A stretch of 52,203 nt of DNA. Source: Bacteroidales bacterium. GTDB taxonomy: Bacteria > Bacteroidota > Bacteroidia > Bacteroidales > UBA932. The position numbers were made by a program, and so were the translations under genes. This document shows, piece after piece, positions 19,316 to 26,749 of the stretch. Numbering within the stretch: the first letter of the stretch is position 1; each line of letters begins with the position of its first letter. The stretch covers positions 1-52,203 of the forward strand of contig JAFROJ010000011.1 of the NCBI GenBank assembly GCA_017429765.1, written 5' to 3'. The notes below the pieces were generated by a model that ran no database searches, was not told where the DNA came from, and worked only from the letters and a program-made list of their open reading frames with translations.

Positions 19316-22300
19316 ATGAGAAGATTATTGTCATTATCGCTCCTGCTTGCCGCCATAGTGTCCTGTGGCGTGAAGGGAGGCGGGGACAAAACGGAAGGCG
19401 AGAGAGACTGGACCGCGAACGCTGTCGTCTATGAGTTGAACATCCGGCAGGCGACCGCCGAGGGAACCCTCGCCGCGGCCGAGGCGAAGCTCCCCGAACT
19501 GAAAGACCTTGGGGTCGATGTCGTCTGGCTCATGCCGCTCTATCCCATCGGTGTCGAGGGGCGCAAGGGCACTCTCGGTTCGTATTACGCCATAAAGGAT
19601 TACTGTGATGTCAACCCTGAGTTCGGGACTTTGGCGGACTTCGACCATTTTGTCGCCGCCGCCCACGACCTCGGGCTGAAGGTCATAATCGACTGGGTGG
19701 CCAACCACACTTCGCCGGACCATCCCTGGGTCACCCGGAAGGATCCAAGCTGGTATGTCAGGGACGCCGAGGGCAAGACTGTCGTGGAATATGACTGGAC
19801 CGACATCGCCAAACTCAACTACGGGAACGCCGACATGAGGGCTGAGATGGAGAAATCCATGCGTTTCTGGATGGACCGGGGAATCGACGGCTTCCGCTGC
19901 GATGTGGCGCCCCAGGTGCCGGCGGATTTCTGGGCCCCCGTCTTCTCGAAGTTCAGGAATGAATATTCAAGGAGACTCTTCTTCCTCGCGGAGGGGGAGG
20001 AGGCTTGGCTGAACGAGGCCGGTTTCGACTGCACCTACGCTTGGAGGCTCCACCATCTGCTGAACGACATCGCCCAGGGGAAGGCGGACGCCGACAGCCT
20101 GCTGGCTTACATCGAGTGGAATAAGGAGGAGTTCGGCCCTTCGACTGGCTCAGGAACCCTTCCGCATCGCCTGACCTTTACCTCGAACCACGACGAGAAC
20201 TCCTGGAGCGGCACCGAGTTCGAGAGGATGGGTGACGCCTGGAAGGCGATGACTGTCCTGTGCTGGACGCTGCCCGGCTCACAGCCTCTTCTCTACACAG
20301 GCCAGGAAGTCGGGATGAACCACCGCTTCGAGTTCTTCGAGAAAGACCCCATGCCGGACTGGCATCACAACGCCGCCACGGATTTCTATTCCTATCTCAA
20401 TTCGGTCAAGAAGGCGCACCCCGCCCTGGACAGCGGGAACGACGGTTTCGAGGTGGTCTCGAAGACTGATAGCAGCCTGACTTTCAGGAGGTTCCTCGAA
20501 GACGACGAGGTTCTCGTCGATGTTCTCCTGACTTCCCCCTGGACTTGGAGTATCACCACGGCCGAGTCGAGAGTCGCCAGGGTCGAGCCACCGAGCTGGT
20601 GGATAGGGATGAAGACCGGACTCCAGCTTATGATCCACGGCGAGGACATCTCTTCGTGGGACTTGTCGATCGAAGGGAAGGGTCTATCAATCACAAAGAT
20701 CCACAAAGCCGACAGTCCGAACTATCTTTTCGCGGACATCAAGATCGACCCGTCAGCGAAGCCTGGCACTTACGATCTCGTTTTCACCAAAGACGGTGAG
20801 ACTTTCAGGCGTCCCTATGAGATTCTGGCCCGTGAGGCCGGTTCGGCTGACAGGACCAGTTTCACCACTTCCGATTTCATCTACCTGATCAATCCCGATC
20901 GTTTCGCCAACGCCGACCCGGGCAACGACAGCACGGACGACACCTTCGAGAAAGCGAACCGGAACAGGGCTTCCGGGCGTCACGGCGGAGACTTGCAGGG
21001 AATAATAGACCATCTGGACTACATCGCCGACCTGGGCGCGACAGCGATATGGTGCACCCCCTTGCTCATGGACAACCAGCGCGGGGGATCCTACCACGGT
21101 TACGCCTGCGGGGACTACTACCGGATCGACCCCCGTTTCGGCAGCAACGCCCAGTACAAGGAATATGTCGGGAAGGCCCACGAGAAGGGGCTGAAGGTGA
21201 TCATGGACATAGTCACCAACCACTGCGGCACCGAACACTGGTGGATGAAGGACCTGCCTTTCAAGGACTGGATCCACCAGTTCCCTGAATATACCAACAC
21301 CCACTATGTTTTCTCCACGGCGATCGACCCGTACGCGTCAAGGTACGACACCGACCAGCTCGTGAGTGGTTGGTTTGTCCCTTCAATGCCTGACATGAAC
21401 CTTGACAACCCATTTATGCTCAAGTATTTCCAGCAGTGGGCGATCTGGTGGACAGAGTTCTCGGGCCAGGACGGCATGAGGGTTGACACCTATCCCTACA
21501 ACGAGAAGGATCCCATGAGCGAGTGGTGCGAGGCTGTTTTGAATGAATATCCCAACTTCAACATAGTGGGCGAGTGCTGGGACTCCAGCTTCGACCAGCT
21601 GGCTTACTGGCAGGGTGGAGCCGCCAACGCTGACGGCTTTGACTCGCGTCTCCCTTCGATAATGGATTTCCCTCTGCAAGAGGCGATTGGCGCGGCTCTC
21701 TCTGAGAACGGGCGCGGCCAAGGGATGTACAGGGTGTACAACGCCCTGGCGCACGACGCCACTTACCACGACGTCTCGAAGATGCTGATATTCCTCTCGA
21801 ACCACGACCATCGCCGGATCGCCGACGAGTGGGGGCAGGATCCGGACAAGATGAAGATCGGCTACACCCTTCTTGCCACTGTCCGTGGAATCCCGCAACT
21901 GTTTTACGGTGATGAGATGATGTTCGCGACAGGAAAGGATTACAAGAGCGACCCTGAGCTCAGGATGGATTTCCCCGGAGGCTGGGCTGGCGACGAGAAG
22001 GACCTGTTCTCGGAGGAGGACAGGACCGGGATCGAGGCCGAGCTTCATGACTATGTCAAGAATCTGTTCCAGTGGCGCAAGGGCAAGGATGTGATCCACA
22101 ATGGCCGCACCATGCATTTCATGACGAGGGACAACACCTACGCCTTCTTCCGCTATAACGATGCTGAGAAGGTATTCGTCTATGTGAACAATAATCCGGC
22201 GGAGGTAACCGTTCCCTGGTCACATTACGCCGAGATCGCCTCAGACCTCGGAGAGGGCAGGAATGTCCTGACAGGGGAGAAAGTCACCGTCACCGACTCC

Positions 22301-22345
22301 ACCGTCGTCCCCGCCTGCTCCACCCTTGTAGTGGAATATAATTAA
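19316..22345 (+). CDS. Lipoprotein with two GH13 alpha-amylase-family enzymes in tandem
   Basis: The product is 1009 residues; I start at the ATG at 19316, giving a lipobox (IVSC). The first GH13 barrel (about 28-400) has the catalytic set D196 (GFRCDVAP), E226 (LAEGEE) and D293 (TSNHDEN). Next comes a cyclomaltodextrinase N-terminal domain (about 405-510, with VARVEPPSWWIGM), then a second GH13 barrel (about 515-930) with D724 (GMRVDTYP), E753 (IVGECWD) and D831 (LSNHDHRR), and a C-terminal beta-sandwich. Both active sites look intact. The first barrel lacks a complete C-terminal domain of its own, consistent with a fusion of an amylase to a neopullulanase/cyclomaltodextrinase. It should degrade starch-derived oligosaccharides at the membrane for the neighbouring transporter. 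A REP-like insertion encodes GPSTGSGT at 274-281. Confidence 0.9.
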   Translation: MRRLLSLSLLLAAIVSCGVKGGGDKTEGERDWTANAVVYELNIRQATAEGTLAAAEAKLPELKDLGVDVVWLMPLYPIGVEGRKGTLGSYYAIKDYCDVNPEFGTLADFDHFVAAAHDLGLKVIIDWVANHTSPDHPWVTRKDPSWYVRDAEGKTVVEYDWTDIAKLNYGNADMRAEMEKSMRFWMDRGIDGFRCDVAPQVPADFWAPVFSKFRNEYSRRLFFLAEGEEAWLNEAGFDCTYAWRLHHLLNDIAQGKADADSLLAYIEWNKEEFGPSTGSGTLPHRLTFTSNHDENSWSGTEFERMGDAWKAMTVLCWTLPGSQPLLYTGQEVGMNHRFEFFEKDPMPDWHHNAATDFYSYLNSVKKAHPALDSGNDGFEVVSKTDSSLTFRRFLEDDEVLVDVLLTSPWTWSITTAESRVARVEPPSWWIGMKTGLQLMIHGEDISSWDLSIEGKGLSITKIHKADSPNYLFADIKIDPSAKPGTYDLVFTKDGETFRRPYEILAREAGSADRTSFTTSDFIYLINPDRFANADPGNDSTDDTFEKANRNRASGRHGGDLQGIIDHLDYIADLGATAIWCTPLLMDNQRGGSYHGYACGDYYRIDPRFGSNAQYKEYVGKAHEKGLKVIMDIVTNHCGTEHWWMKDLPFKDWIHQFPEYTNTHYVFSTAIDPYASRYDTDQLVSGWFVPSMPDMNLDNPFMLKYFQQWAIWWTEFSGQDGMRVDTYPYNEKDPMSEWCEAVLNEYPNFNIVGECWDSSFDQLAYWQGGAANADGFDSRLPSIMDFPLQEAIGAALSENGRGQGMYRVYNALAHDATYHDVSKMLIFLSNHDHRRIADEWGQDPDKMKIGYTLLATVRGIPQLFYGDEMMFATGKDYKSDPELRMDFPGGWAGDEKDLFSEEDRTGIEAELHDYVKNLFQWRKGKDVIHNGRTMHFMTRDNTYAFFRYNDAEKVFVYVNNNPAEVTVPWSHYAEIASDLGEGRNVLTGEKVTVTDSTVVPACSTLVVEYN
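20137..20154. repeat. REP-like element inside the GH13 gene
   Basis: The minus-strand reading CCTGAGCCAGTCGAAGGG differs by one base from the intergenic unit at 26692-26709. It encodes the low-complexity peptide PSTGSG between the acid/base glutamate and the third catalytic aspartate of the first barrel, where a loop is likely. Confidence 0.7.
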
Positions 22346-22360
22346 CGCTTCCCGCGACGA

Positions 22361-22495
22361 GGAGGCCTATCCCTCCAGAACCACTGCCACCCTTGGCACG
22401 TTAAGAGGGGGGGACCGTGAGCTAGTCGAACGGCTTGCCGTGAGTTAGTCGAACGGTGGGGCCGCGAAGCGGCGGTTCTGGAGGGATAGGTCTCC
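22361..22495. repeat. Composite inverted repeat enclosing two REP-like units
   Basis: The arms at 22361-22382 and 22474-22495 are complementary over 22 bp with a single G-U type mismatch; the core arm is CCTATCCCTCCAGAACC. Inside are two 19-base units at 22415-22433 and 22438-22456, CCGTGAGCTAGTCGAACGG and CCGTGAGTTAGTCGAACGG. No coding capacity is evident. The structure looks like a BIME- or MITE-like non-autonomous element. Confidence 0.75.
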
Positions 22496-22516
22496 CCGTT
22501 ATAAGAGAATGATTTT

Positions 22517-22628
22517 CGGCTGGTACGGAACTAATTGACTATTAATATAAAACATGAACAGATGGTGCCGATTTCGGCACCATCTGTTTTAGGAACTGTT
22601 TGTTATTCAATAGTTTGCGTACCAGCCG
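22517..22628. repeat. Inverted repeat surrounding the terminator
   Basis: CGGCTGGTACG at 22517-22527 is the exact reverse complement of CGTACCAGCCG at 22618-22628, and the adjacent bases (AACTAATTGA versus TCAATAGTTT) are partly complementary too. The terminator hairpin at 22557-22590 lies in the middle, so the whole region could fold as one long nested hairpin. No gene is seen between 22346 and 22673. Confidence 0.65.
22557..22590. terminator. Strong bidirectional terminator
   Basis: AACAGATGGTGCCG and CGGCACCATCTGTT form a perfect 14-bp stem with an ATTT loop, followed by TTTT on the plus strand. It separates the GH13 gene (plus) from the polyprenyl synthase gene (minus). Confidence 0.9.
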
Positions 22629-22673
22629 CTTTGTATAGCCGCCAGGAGCGAGGAGAGAAGCGAGGGGCGACGG

Positions 22674-23657
22674 CTACTTCGCGCGGCCGATAAGCCGGCC
22701 GGCGAAATCGTAAAGCAGCATGAAGCGTTCTCCATCGCAGACCTTGCGGGCGGCCTCCAGAGCCCTGGAGTTGAGGCGCAGGATCGAGTCCTGGGCATCC
22801 CTCCCCACACCGAGCTCCTGGTAAAGCCCCCTGACGGCTGAGATCTTCTCTTCCTTCTCCTCAGGAGTCCCCACGCCCATAGCCATAGCTTCCCGCAAGT
22901 CAGACAGAGCGCCCCCCTCGGCTTTCTCGAAGGCCCGCACTGTGAGCCAGCTCTTCTTGGAATTCACTATGTCGCTACCGATGGGCTTTCCGAACACCTT
23001 CTCGTCGCCGAACACGTCGAGATAGTCGTCGGCCACCTGGAAAGCCAGGCCGAGATTGTAGCCATATTCGTAAAGACTCTCCCGCTCTTCCTTGGTGGCG
23101 CCTCCGATGAGCGCGCCCATCTTGGCCGCGCAGGCGATCAGGACACCGGTCTTCAGGCCGATCATCCTCATGTACTCGTCCATCGTCACATCACCCCTTT
23201 CCTCGAACTCCATGTCGTATTGCTGCCCCTCACAGACCTGGGCGGCAGTCTTGGAGAAGAGCGCCAGAACCTCGTCAAGGCACTTGCGGGGAGCCTTGGC
23301 CACCCGGGAGTAACTGTCGATGCACATCACGTCTCCGGAGAGGATGGCGGTGTCAGGACTCCATTTCTTCCAGACCGTGTCGACGCCCCTGCGAAGAGGA
23401 GAGCGGTCCATGATGTCGTCGTGGATGAGGGTGAAGCTGTGGAACACCTCAAGCCCGGCGGCGGGCTCGAGTATTTCCGGACAGAACTCGTCCTTGTACA
23501 GGGAATATGTCGTAAGGCAGAGCCGGGGCCTGAGCCTCTTCCCGCCTATCTCGATCATGTACCTCAGCGGGTCATAAAGCCCCGAGGGCTCGGCCGTGAA
23601 CTGAATCCCGCCGAACAGCGCCTTCACCGCCGCTTCGATTTTTTCCTGGTTGATCAT
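22674..23657 (-). CDS. Polyprenyl (all-trans) diphosphate synthase
   Basis: The product is 327 residues. It condenses allylic diphosphates with isopentenyl diphosphate. Motifs are GGKRLRPRL (33-41), the first Asp-rich motif HDDIMDRSPLRRG (about 79-91), KTGVLIACAAKMGA, and the second Asp-rich motif FQVADDYLDVFGD (about 190-202) with GKPIGSDI. The DDxxD form of both motifs and a bulky residue before the first motif fit short- to medium-chain (farnesyl/geranylgeranyl) synthases, but product length cannot be read safely. It has its own promoter; its ATG overlaps the stop codon of the upstream HTH remnant by four bases (ATGA). Confidence 0.92.
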   Translation of the reverse strand: MINQEKIEAAVKALFGGIQFTAEPSGLYDPLRYMIEIGGKRLRPRLCLTTYSLYKDEFCPEILEPAAGLEVFHSFTLIHDDIMDRSPLRRGVDTVWKKWSPDTAILSGDVMCIDSYSRVAKAPRKCLDEVLALFSKTAAQVCEGQQYDMEFEERGDVTMDEYMRMIGLKTGVLIACAAKMGALIGGATKEERESLYEYGYNLGLAFQVADDYLDVFGDEKVFGKPIGSDIVNSKKSWLTVRAFEKAEGGALSDLREAMAMGVGTPEEKEEKISAVRGLYQELGVGRDAQDSILRLNSRALEAARKVCDGERFMLLYDFAGRLIGRAK

Positions 23658-23872
23658 ATTTGTGAATCGTCACTTTCTGTTATTATTGGCAAATTTAGAT
23701 ATTTTCTCCCTATTTCCCGCAACTCAAGTCCTATGGTCATGATAGTTAGGAGGATCTCATCCAGTCGTTTGGAAGAGGGCTTTTTTGTGCCGCTGACATA
23801 TTGGGCGAAAAGGCTTTGAGACATGCCCAGGCGGCGCGCTACGACGGACGCGTTCAGTTCCGTACTCTCAAC
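23654..23872 (-). pseudogene. Remnant of a HicB-like/XRE helix-turn-helix protein
   Basis: Reading the minus strand from 23872 gives an open frame of 72 codons, preceded by an in-frame TAA and without a normal start until the internal ATG at 23824. The peptide contains a helix-turn-helix of the type found at the C-terminus of Bacteroidota HicB-like antitoxins: LNASVVARRLGMSQSLFAQ, then YVSGTKKPSSKRLDEIL. The N-terminal HicB domain is absent, and no HicA toxin is adjacent. The frame ends in an ATGA overlap with the polyprenyl synthase start, and that gene's promoter lies inside it. A truncated pseudogene is most likely; a 56-residue protein from 23824 is an alternative. Confidence 0.5.
23690..23722 (-). 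promoter_or_regulatory. Promoter of the polyprenyl synthase gene
   Basis: On the minus strand TTG (23720-23722), a 22-base spacer and TAAATTTG (23690-23697) match the consensus. The predicted leader is about 28 bases. Confidence 0.6.
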
Positions 23873-23927
23873 TTAATGAAGATTTTCAACCCACAAGCGA
23901 TTTATTCCATAAAAACCAGAATTTTAC

Positions 23928-23935
23928 TAAATTTG
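23928..23935 (+). promoter_or_regulatory. -7 promoter box of rsgA, near-leaderless
   Basis: TAAATTTG is a perfect -7 box that ends seven bases before the ATG at 23943, leaving a predicted leader of about four bases. TTTA at 23901-23904 is a poor -33 candidate. Confidence 0.5.
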
Positions 23936-23942
23936 CTCTTTG

Positions 23943-24896
23943 ATGCGAGGCAAGGCGATAGTTGTGAAGAACGCGGGAAGCCATTTCCTGCTGTCGGCGC
24001 TACCTGAATGGGCGCCTTTCCCGGCCGTGCTTAAAGGGAAGATAAGGTTGTCCGGAAGCGATTCGACAAACCCTGTCGCCGTGGGGGACCATGTTGAATA
24101 CGAGTGGACCGAGGCGCCTTCCCTGACCCATCCGGCAAGCATCGTGGAGGTGGCCGACAGGAAGAACCACCTTATCAGGAAGTCCACGAACCTCTCCCGA
24201 CAGTCGCATGTGATCGCCGCCAACCTGGATCGGGCGTTCATAGTTGTGACTCTATATTTCCCTGAGATCAAGCTTCAGTTCCTGGACAGGATTCTCCTGA
24301 CTTGCGAGGTGTATGGCATTCCCGCCACGATTGTCCTGAACAAGGTTGACATATTCAAGGAAGAGTTCCCTGAGGAGCTGGCGGATCTCCATAGGATCTA
24401 CGAGAGCGCCGGGTACAGGGTCATTGAGACCTCCGCCATGACAGGGGAGGGGATAGACCTACTCCGGGAGGCCGTCGGCACCCCCGAGGAGGGCAGGGTC
24501 TGCCTCTTCACCGGCGAGTCTGGAGTAGGGAAGTCCTCCATTATCAAGGCTTTGGACCCCTCTCTCGATCCCAAGGTCGGGAACATCTCCATGGCTCATC
24601 TCCAGGGGAAACACACGACCTCGCTCTACGAGATGTACCCGGTGGCGTCAGGAGGGTTCATCATCGACTCTCCGGGCCTGAGGGGCTTCGGCCTGGTCGA
24701 CCTTAAGAAAGAAGAGATAGGCTTGTATTTCCCTGAGATGCTCGCCGCCATGAAGTATTGCCGTTTCACTCCCTGCACCCACACTCACGAGCCCGGTTGC
24801 GCGGTAAAGGCCGCCGTGGAGGAGGGCAGGATCTCGAGGGAGCGCTACAACTCCTACCTCGGGATGCTGGAGGAGGACAAGAAATTCCGCGCCTGA
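23943..24896 (+). CDS. rsgA: Ribosome small subunit-dependent GTPase A
   Basis: The product is 317 residues. This GTPase helps late 30S ribosomal subunit maturation. It shows the circularly permuted order of its family: OB-fold (about 1-70), then G4 LNKVD, SAM (G5), G1 P-loop GESGVGKSS, G2-region T (GKHTTS) and G3 DSPG, followed by the zinc-binding C-terminal motif C-RFTPCTHTHEPGC. I choose the ATG at 23943 over the TTG at 23940, since MRGKAIVVKNAGSHF matches the family N-terminus and the -7 box is directly upstream. The Hdr-like operon follows after 25 bases. Confidence 0.95.
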   Translation: MRGKAIVVKNAGSHFLLSALPEWAPFPAVLKGKIRLSGSDSTNPVAVGDHVEYEWTEAPSLTHPASIVEVADRKNHLIRKSTNLSRQSHVIAANLDRAFIVVTLYFPEIKLQFLDRILLTCEVYGIPATIVLNKVDIFKEEFPEELADLHRIYESAGYRVIETSAMTGEGIDLLREAVGTPEEGRVCLFTGESGVGKSSIIKALDPSLDPKVGNISMAHLQGKHTTSLYEMYPVASGGFIIDSPGLRGFGLVDLKKEEIGLYFPEMLAAMKYCRFTPCTHTHEPGCAVKAAVEEGRISRERYNSYLGMLEEDKKFRA

Positions 24897-24921
24897 TTTG
24901 ATAAAAGAATAATGAATCGCG

Positions 24922-25617
24922 ATGGGAAAATATTATGATATGCTGATGAGGGACTACCGCCTTAAGGAGGGCTTGAACGCGTGCATCAACTGCGGTACAT
25001 GCACGGCCATCTGCCCGGCGGCCGAGTTCTATAGGTACGATCCGCGCAGGATCGTGGACATAGTCCAGAGCAAGGATGACAATGAGATCGAGAAACTCCT
25101 GAAGAGTGACACGATCTGGTACTGCGGGGAGTGCATGAGCTGCGTGACAAGATGTCCGAGGAAAAACGCCGCCGGCTTGATAATCATGTCTTTGCGCAAT
25201 CTTTCCATAGAGTTGGGCTACTTCATCGAGTCTGAGAAGGGAAGGCAGCAGTACCTGCTGACCAAAGACCTTTGCTCGAATATCCTGGACTACGGCTATT
25301 GCGTCTATCCCCGCCGTTTCGACTACGAGGGCCATCCTGAGTCCGGAAGGGTCTGGGAATGGGAGGAAAAGCATCTCGACGACGTGTTCGAGCGCCTCGG
25401 AGGCAACCTGGACGGTTCCGGGAGGGGAGCGATGAGACGGATCCCGAAGGAAGACCTCGACCAGCTCAAGGCCATATTCGACATCACCGGGGCCACGGAG
25501 AGGATGGAGACTGTCCGTAAGGCTGGTGAGAGGAAGGCGGCCGAGTTGGGGATGACGGTCCGGGAGTTCACCGAGAAGGTCTATTCAGAGAGTTCTCCCA
25601 AACATTTGAACCATTAG
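24922..25617 (+). CDS. HdrC-like [4Fe-4S] protein
   Basis: The product is 231 residues. It has two cubane cluster motifs: CINCGTCTAICP (21-32) and CGECMSCVTRCP (about 69-80), the HdrC arrangement. The remaining 150 residues are helical, with a C-terminal extension longer than in classical HdrC. It should pass electrons between HdrA flavin/clusters and the HdrB subunit. It is the first gene of a five-gene operon and is four bases from the HdrB-like gene. Confidence 0.85.
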   Translation: MGKYYDMLMRDYRLKEGLNACINCGTCTAICPAAEFYRYDPRRIVDIVQSKDDNEIEKLLKSDTIWYCGECMSCVTRCPRKNAAGLIIMSLRNLSIELGYFIESEKGRQQYLLTKDLCSNILDYGYCVYPRRFDYEGHPESGRVWEWEEKHLDDVFERLGGNLDGSGRGAMRRIPKEDLDQLKAIFDITGATERMETVRKAGERKAAELGMTVREFTEKVYSESSPKHLNH

Positions 25618-25621
25618 AGAG

Positions 25622-26686
25622 ATGATCTACGAAGGCAAGCGGAAGATCTGGTCCGAGTACCAGAAAGAGATCCCGGACGACCATTATTTTTACGTCCGGA
25701 GCTGCATCAGGCAGAGCTTTTTCCCGGCGTCCGAGGCGACCTTCCTGCGAATAACCAGGGAGGCGTTGGGAAAGGATATATTCGAGACGGAGCACCACAC
25801 CACCTGCGGAGGCATCGCCTACCACAGCGACACAATCCCCCAGGAGACGGTGATGACCATCATCGCCCGCCAGTTCGCCCTTATGGCCAAGTACGGCTAC
25901 GAGAACTATGTCTGCTCATGCATCACCTCGTTCGGCCTCTATTGCGAGACTCTTGAGACATGGAGGGAATTCCCGGAACTGGAAGCTAAGATTCGCGATA
26001 ACCTGTGGAAGTCTTGCAAGCTGGAATTCGCGAAGCCCAAGTTCCTCATCCACGCCAGCGACCTTATCTACAAATATCGCAATAATATCGCCGCCCAGGC
26101 TGTACGCAAACTTGTGAATGTCCACACCGGGGAGCCGCTGAAAGTGGTGGAACATATCGGCTGCCACTATTCCAAGATGTTCCCTTCCAAGGGGGTCGGC
26201 GGAGCTGAATATCCCTACGTCCTCGTGGGCATGATCGAGGCCTGGGGAGGGGAGATAGTCGACTACCCGGAGCGGCGCCATTGCTGCGGCTTCGGTTTCA
26301 GGCAATATTTCATCAAGGGGAACAGGGGATATTCCCTCTCGAACACCCACAAGAAGTTCGAGAGCATGGAGCCTTTCAAGCCTGACCTCATAATCACTAA
26401 CTGCCCCGGCTGCCCATATTTCCTGGACAGGTGGCAGTACGTGATCGCCGAGTCGACTGGGAAGACCTACGGCCAGGACGGTCACGGGATTCCGGCTCTC
26501 ACCTACGAGGAGGTGGCCGGGCTTGTGATGGGTTACGACCCCTGGGATCTCGGCCTGCAGACCCATCAGGTGGGGGTGGAGCCGCTCCTCGACAAGATGG
26601 GTGTGGAATATGACCCCGCGAAAAAGTATCTTGGCAAGGGCGGTAAGGACCTTGGGACTCCCGTTGCCTGCTCATGCCTGCGATGA
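25622..26686 (+). CDS. HdrB-like CCG-domain protein
   Basis: The product is 354 residues. Two CCG-type cysteine-rich domains are visible. The first is atypical: SCIRQSFFPASE, TTCGG in place of CCGG, and VCSC. The second is canonical in pattern: HIGCHYSK, RHCCGFGF and NCPGCPYF. In methanogen HdrB these bind the non-cubane clusters that cleave a heterodisulfide. Here the substrate is unknown, since the organism is not a methanogen and coenzyme M/B are not expected. The loss of one cysteine in the first domain suggests only the second site holds a catalytic cluster. Confidence 0.8.
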   Translation: MIYEGKRKIWSEYQKEIPDDHYFYVRSCIRQSFFPASEATFLRITREALGKDIFETEHHTTCGGIAYHSDTIPQETVMTIIARQFALMAKYGYENYVCSCITSFGLYCETLETWREFPELEAKIRDNLWKSCKLEFAKPKFLIHASDLIYKYRNNIAAQAVRKLVNVHTGEPLKVVEHIGCHYSKMFPSKGVGGAEYPYVLVGMIEAWGGEIVDYPERRHCCGFGFRQYFIKGNRGYSLSNTHKKFESMEPFKPDLIITNCPGCPYFLDRWQYVIAESTGKTYGQDGHGIPALTYEEVAGLVMGYDPWDLGLQTHQVGVEPLLDKMGVEYDPAKKYLGKGGKDLGTPVACSCLR

Positions 26687-26690
26687 CGGT

Positions 26691-26726
26691 CCCTGAGCCT
26701 GTCGAAGGGCCTGAGCCTGTCGAGGG
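26691..26726. repeat. Tandem pair of REP-like units
   Basis: CCCTGAGCCTGTCGAAGGG (26691-26709) is followed directly by CCTGAGCCTGTCGAGGG (26710-26726). They lie in the 63-base gap between the HdrB-like and HdrA-like genes of the operon. The units can fold through CCCT/AGGG ends and may affect read-through or mRNA processing. Confidence 0.75.
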
Positions 26727-26749
26727 CAGTATTATTGAATAAAAAGCGT

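Noticed and set aside
22346-22673. CRISPR-like repeats (two 19-base units with a short spacer)
   Set aside because: There are only two units with a four-base spacer, they are partly palindromic, and they match dispersed REP-like elements. No cas genes are present.
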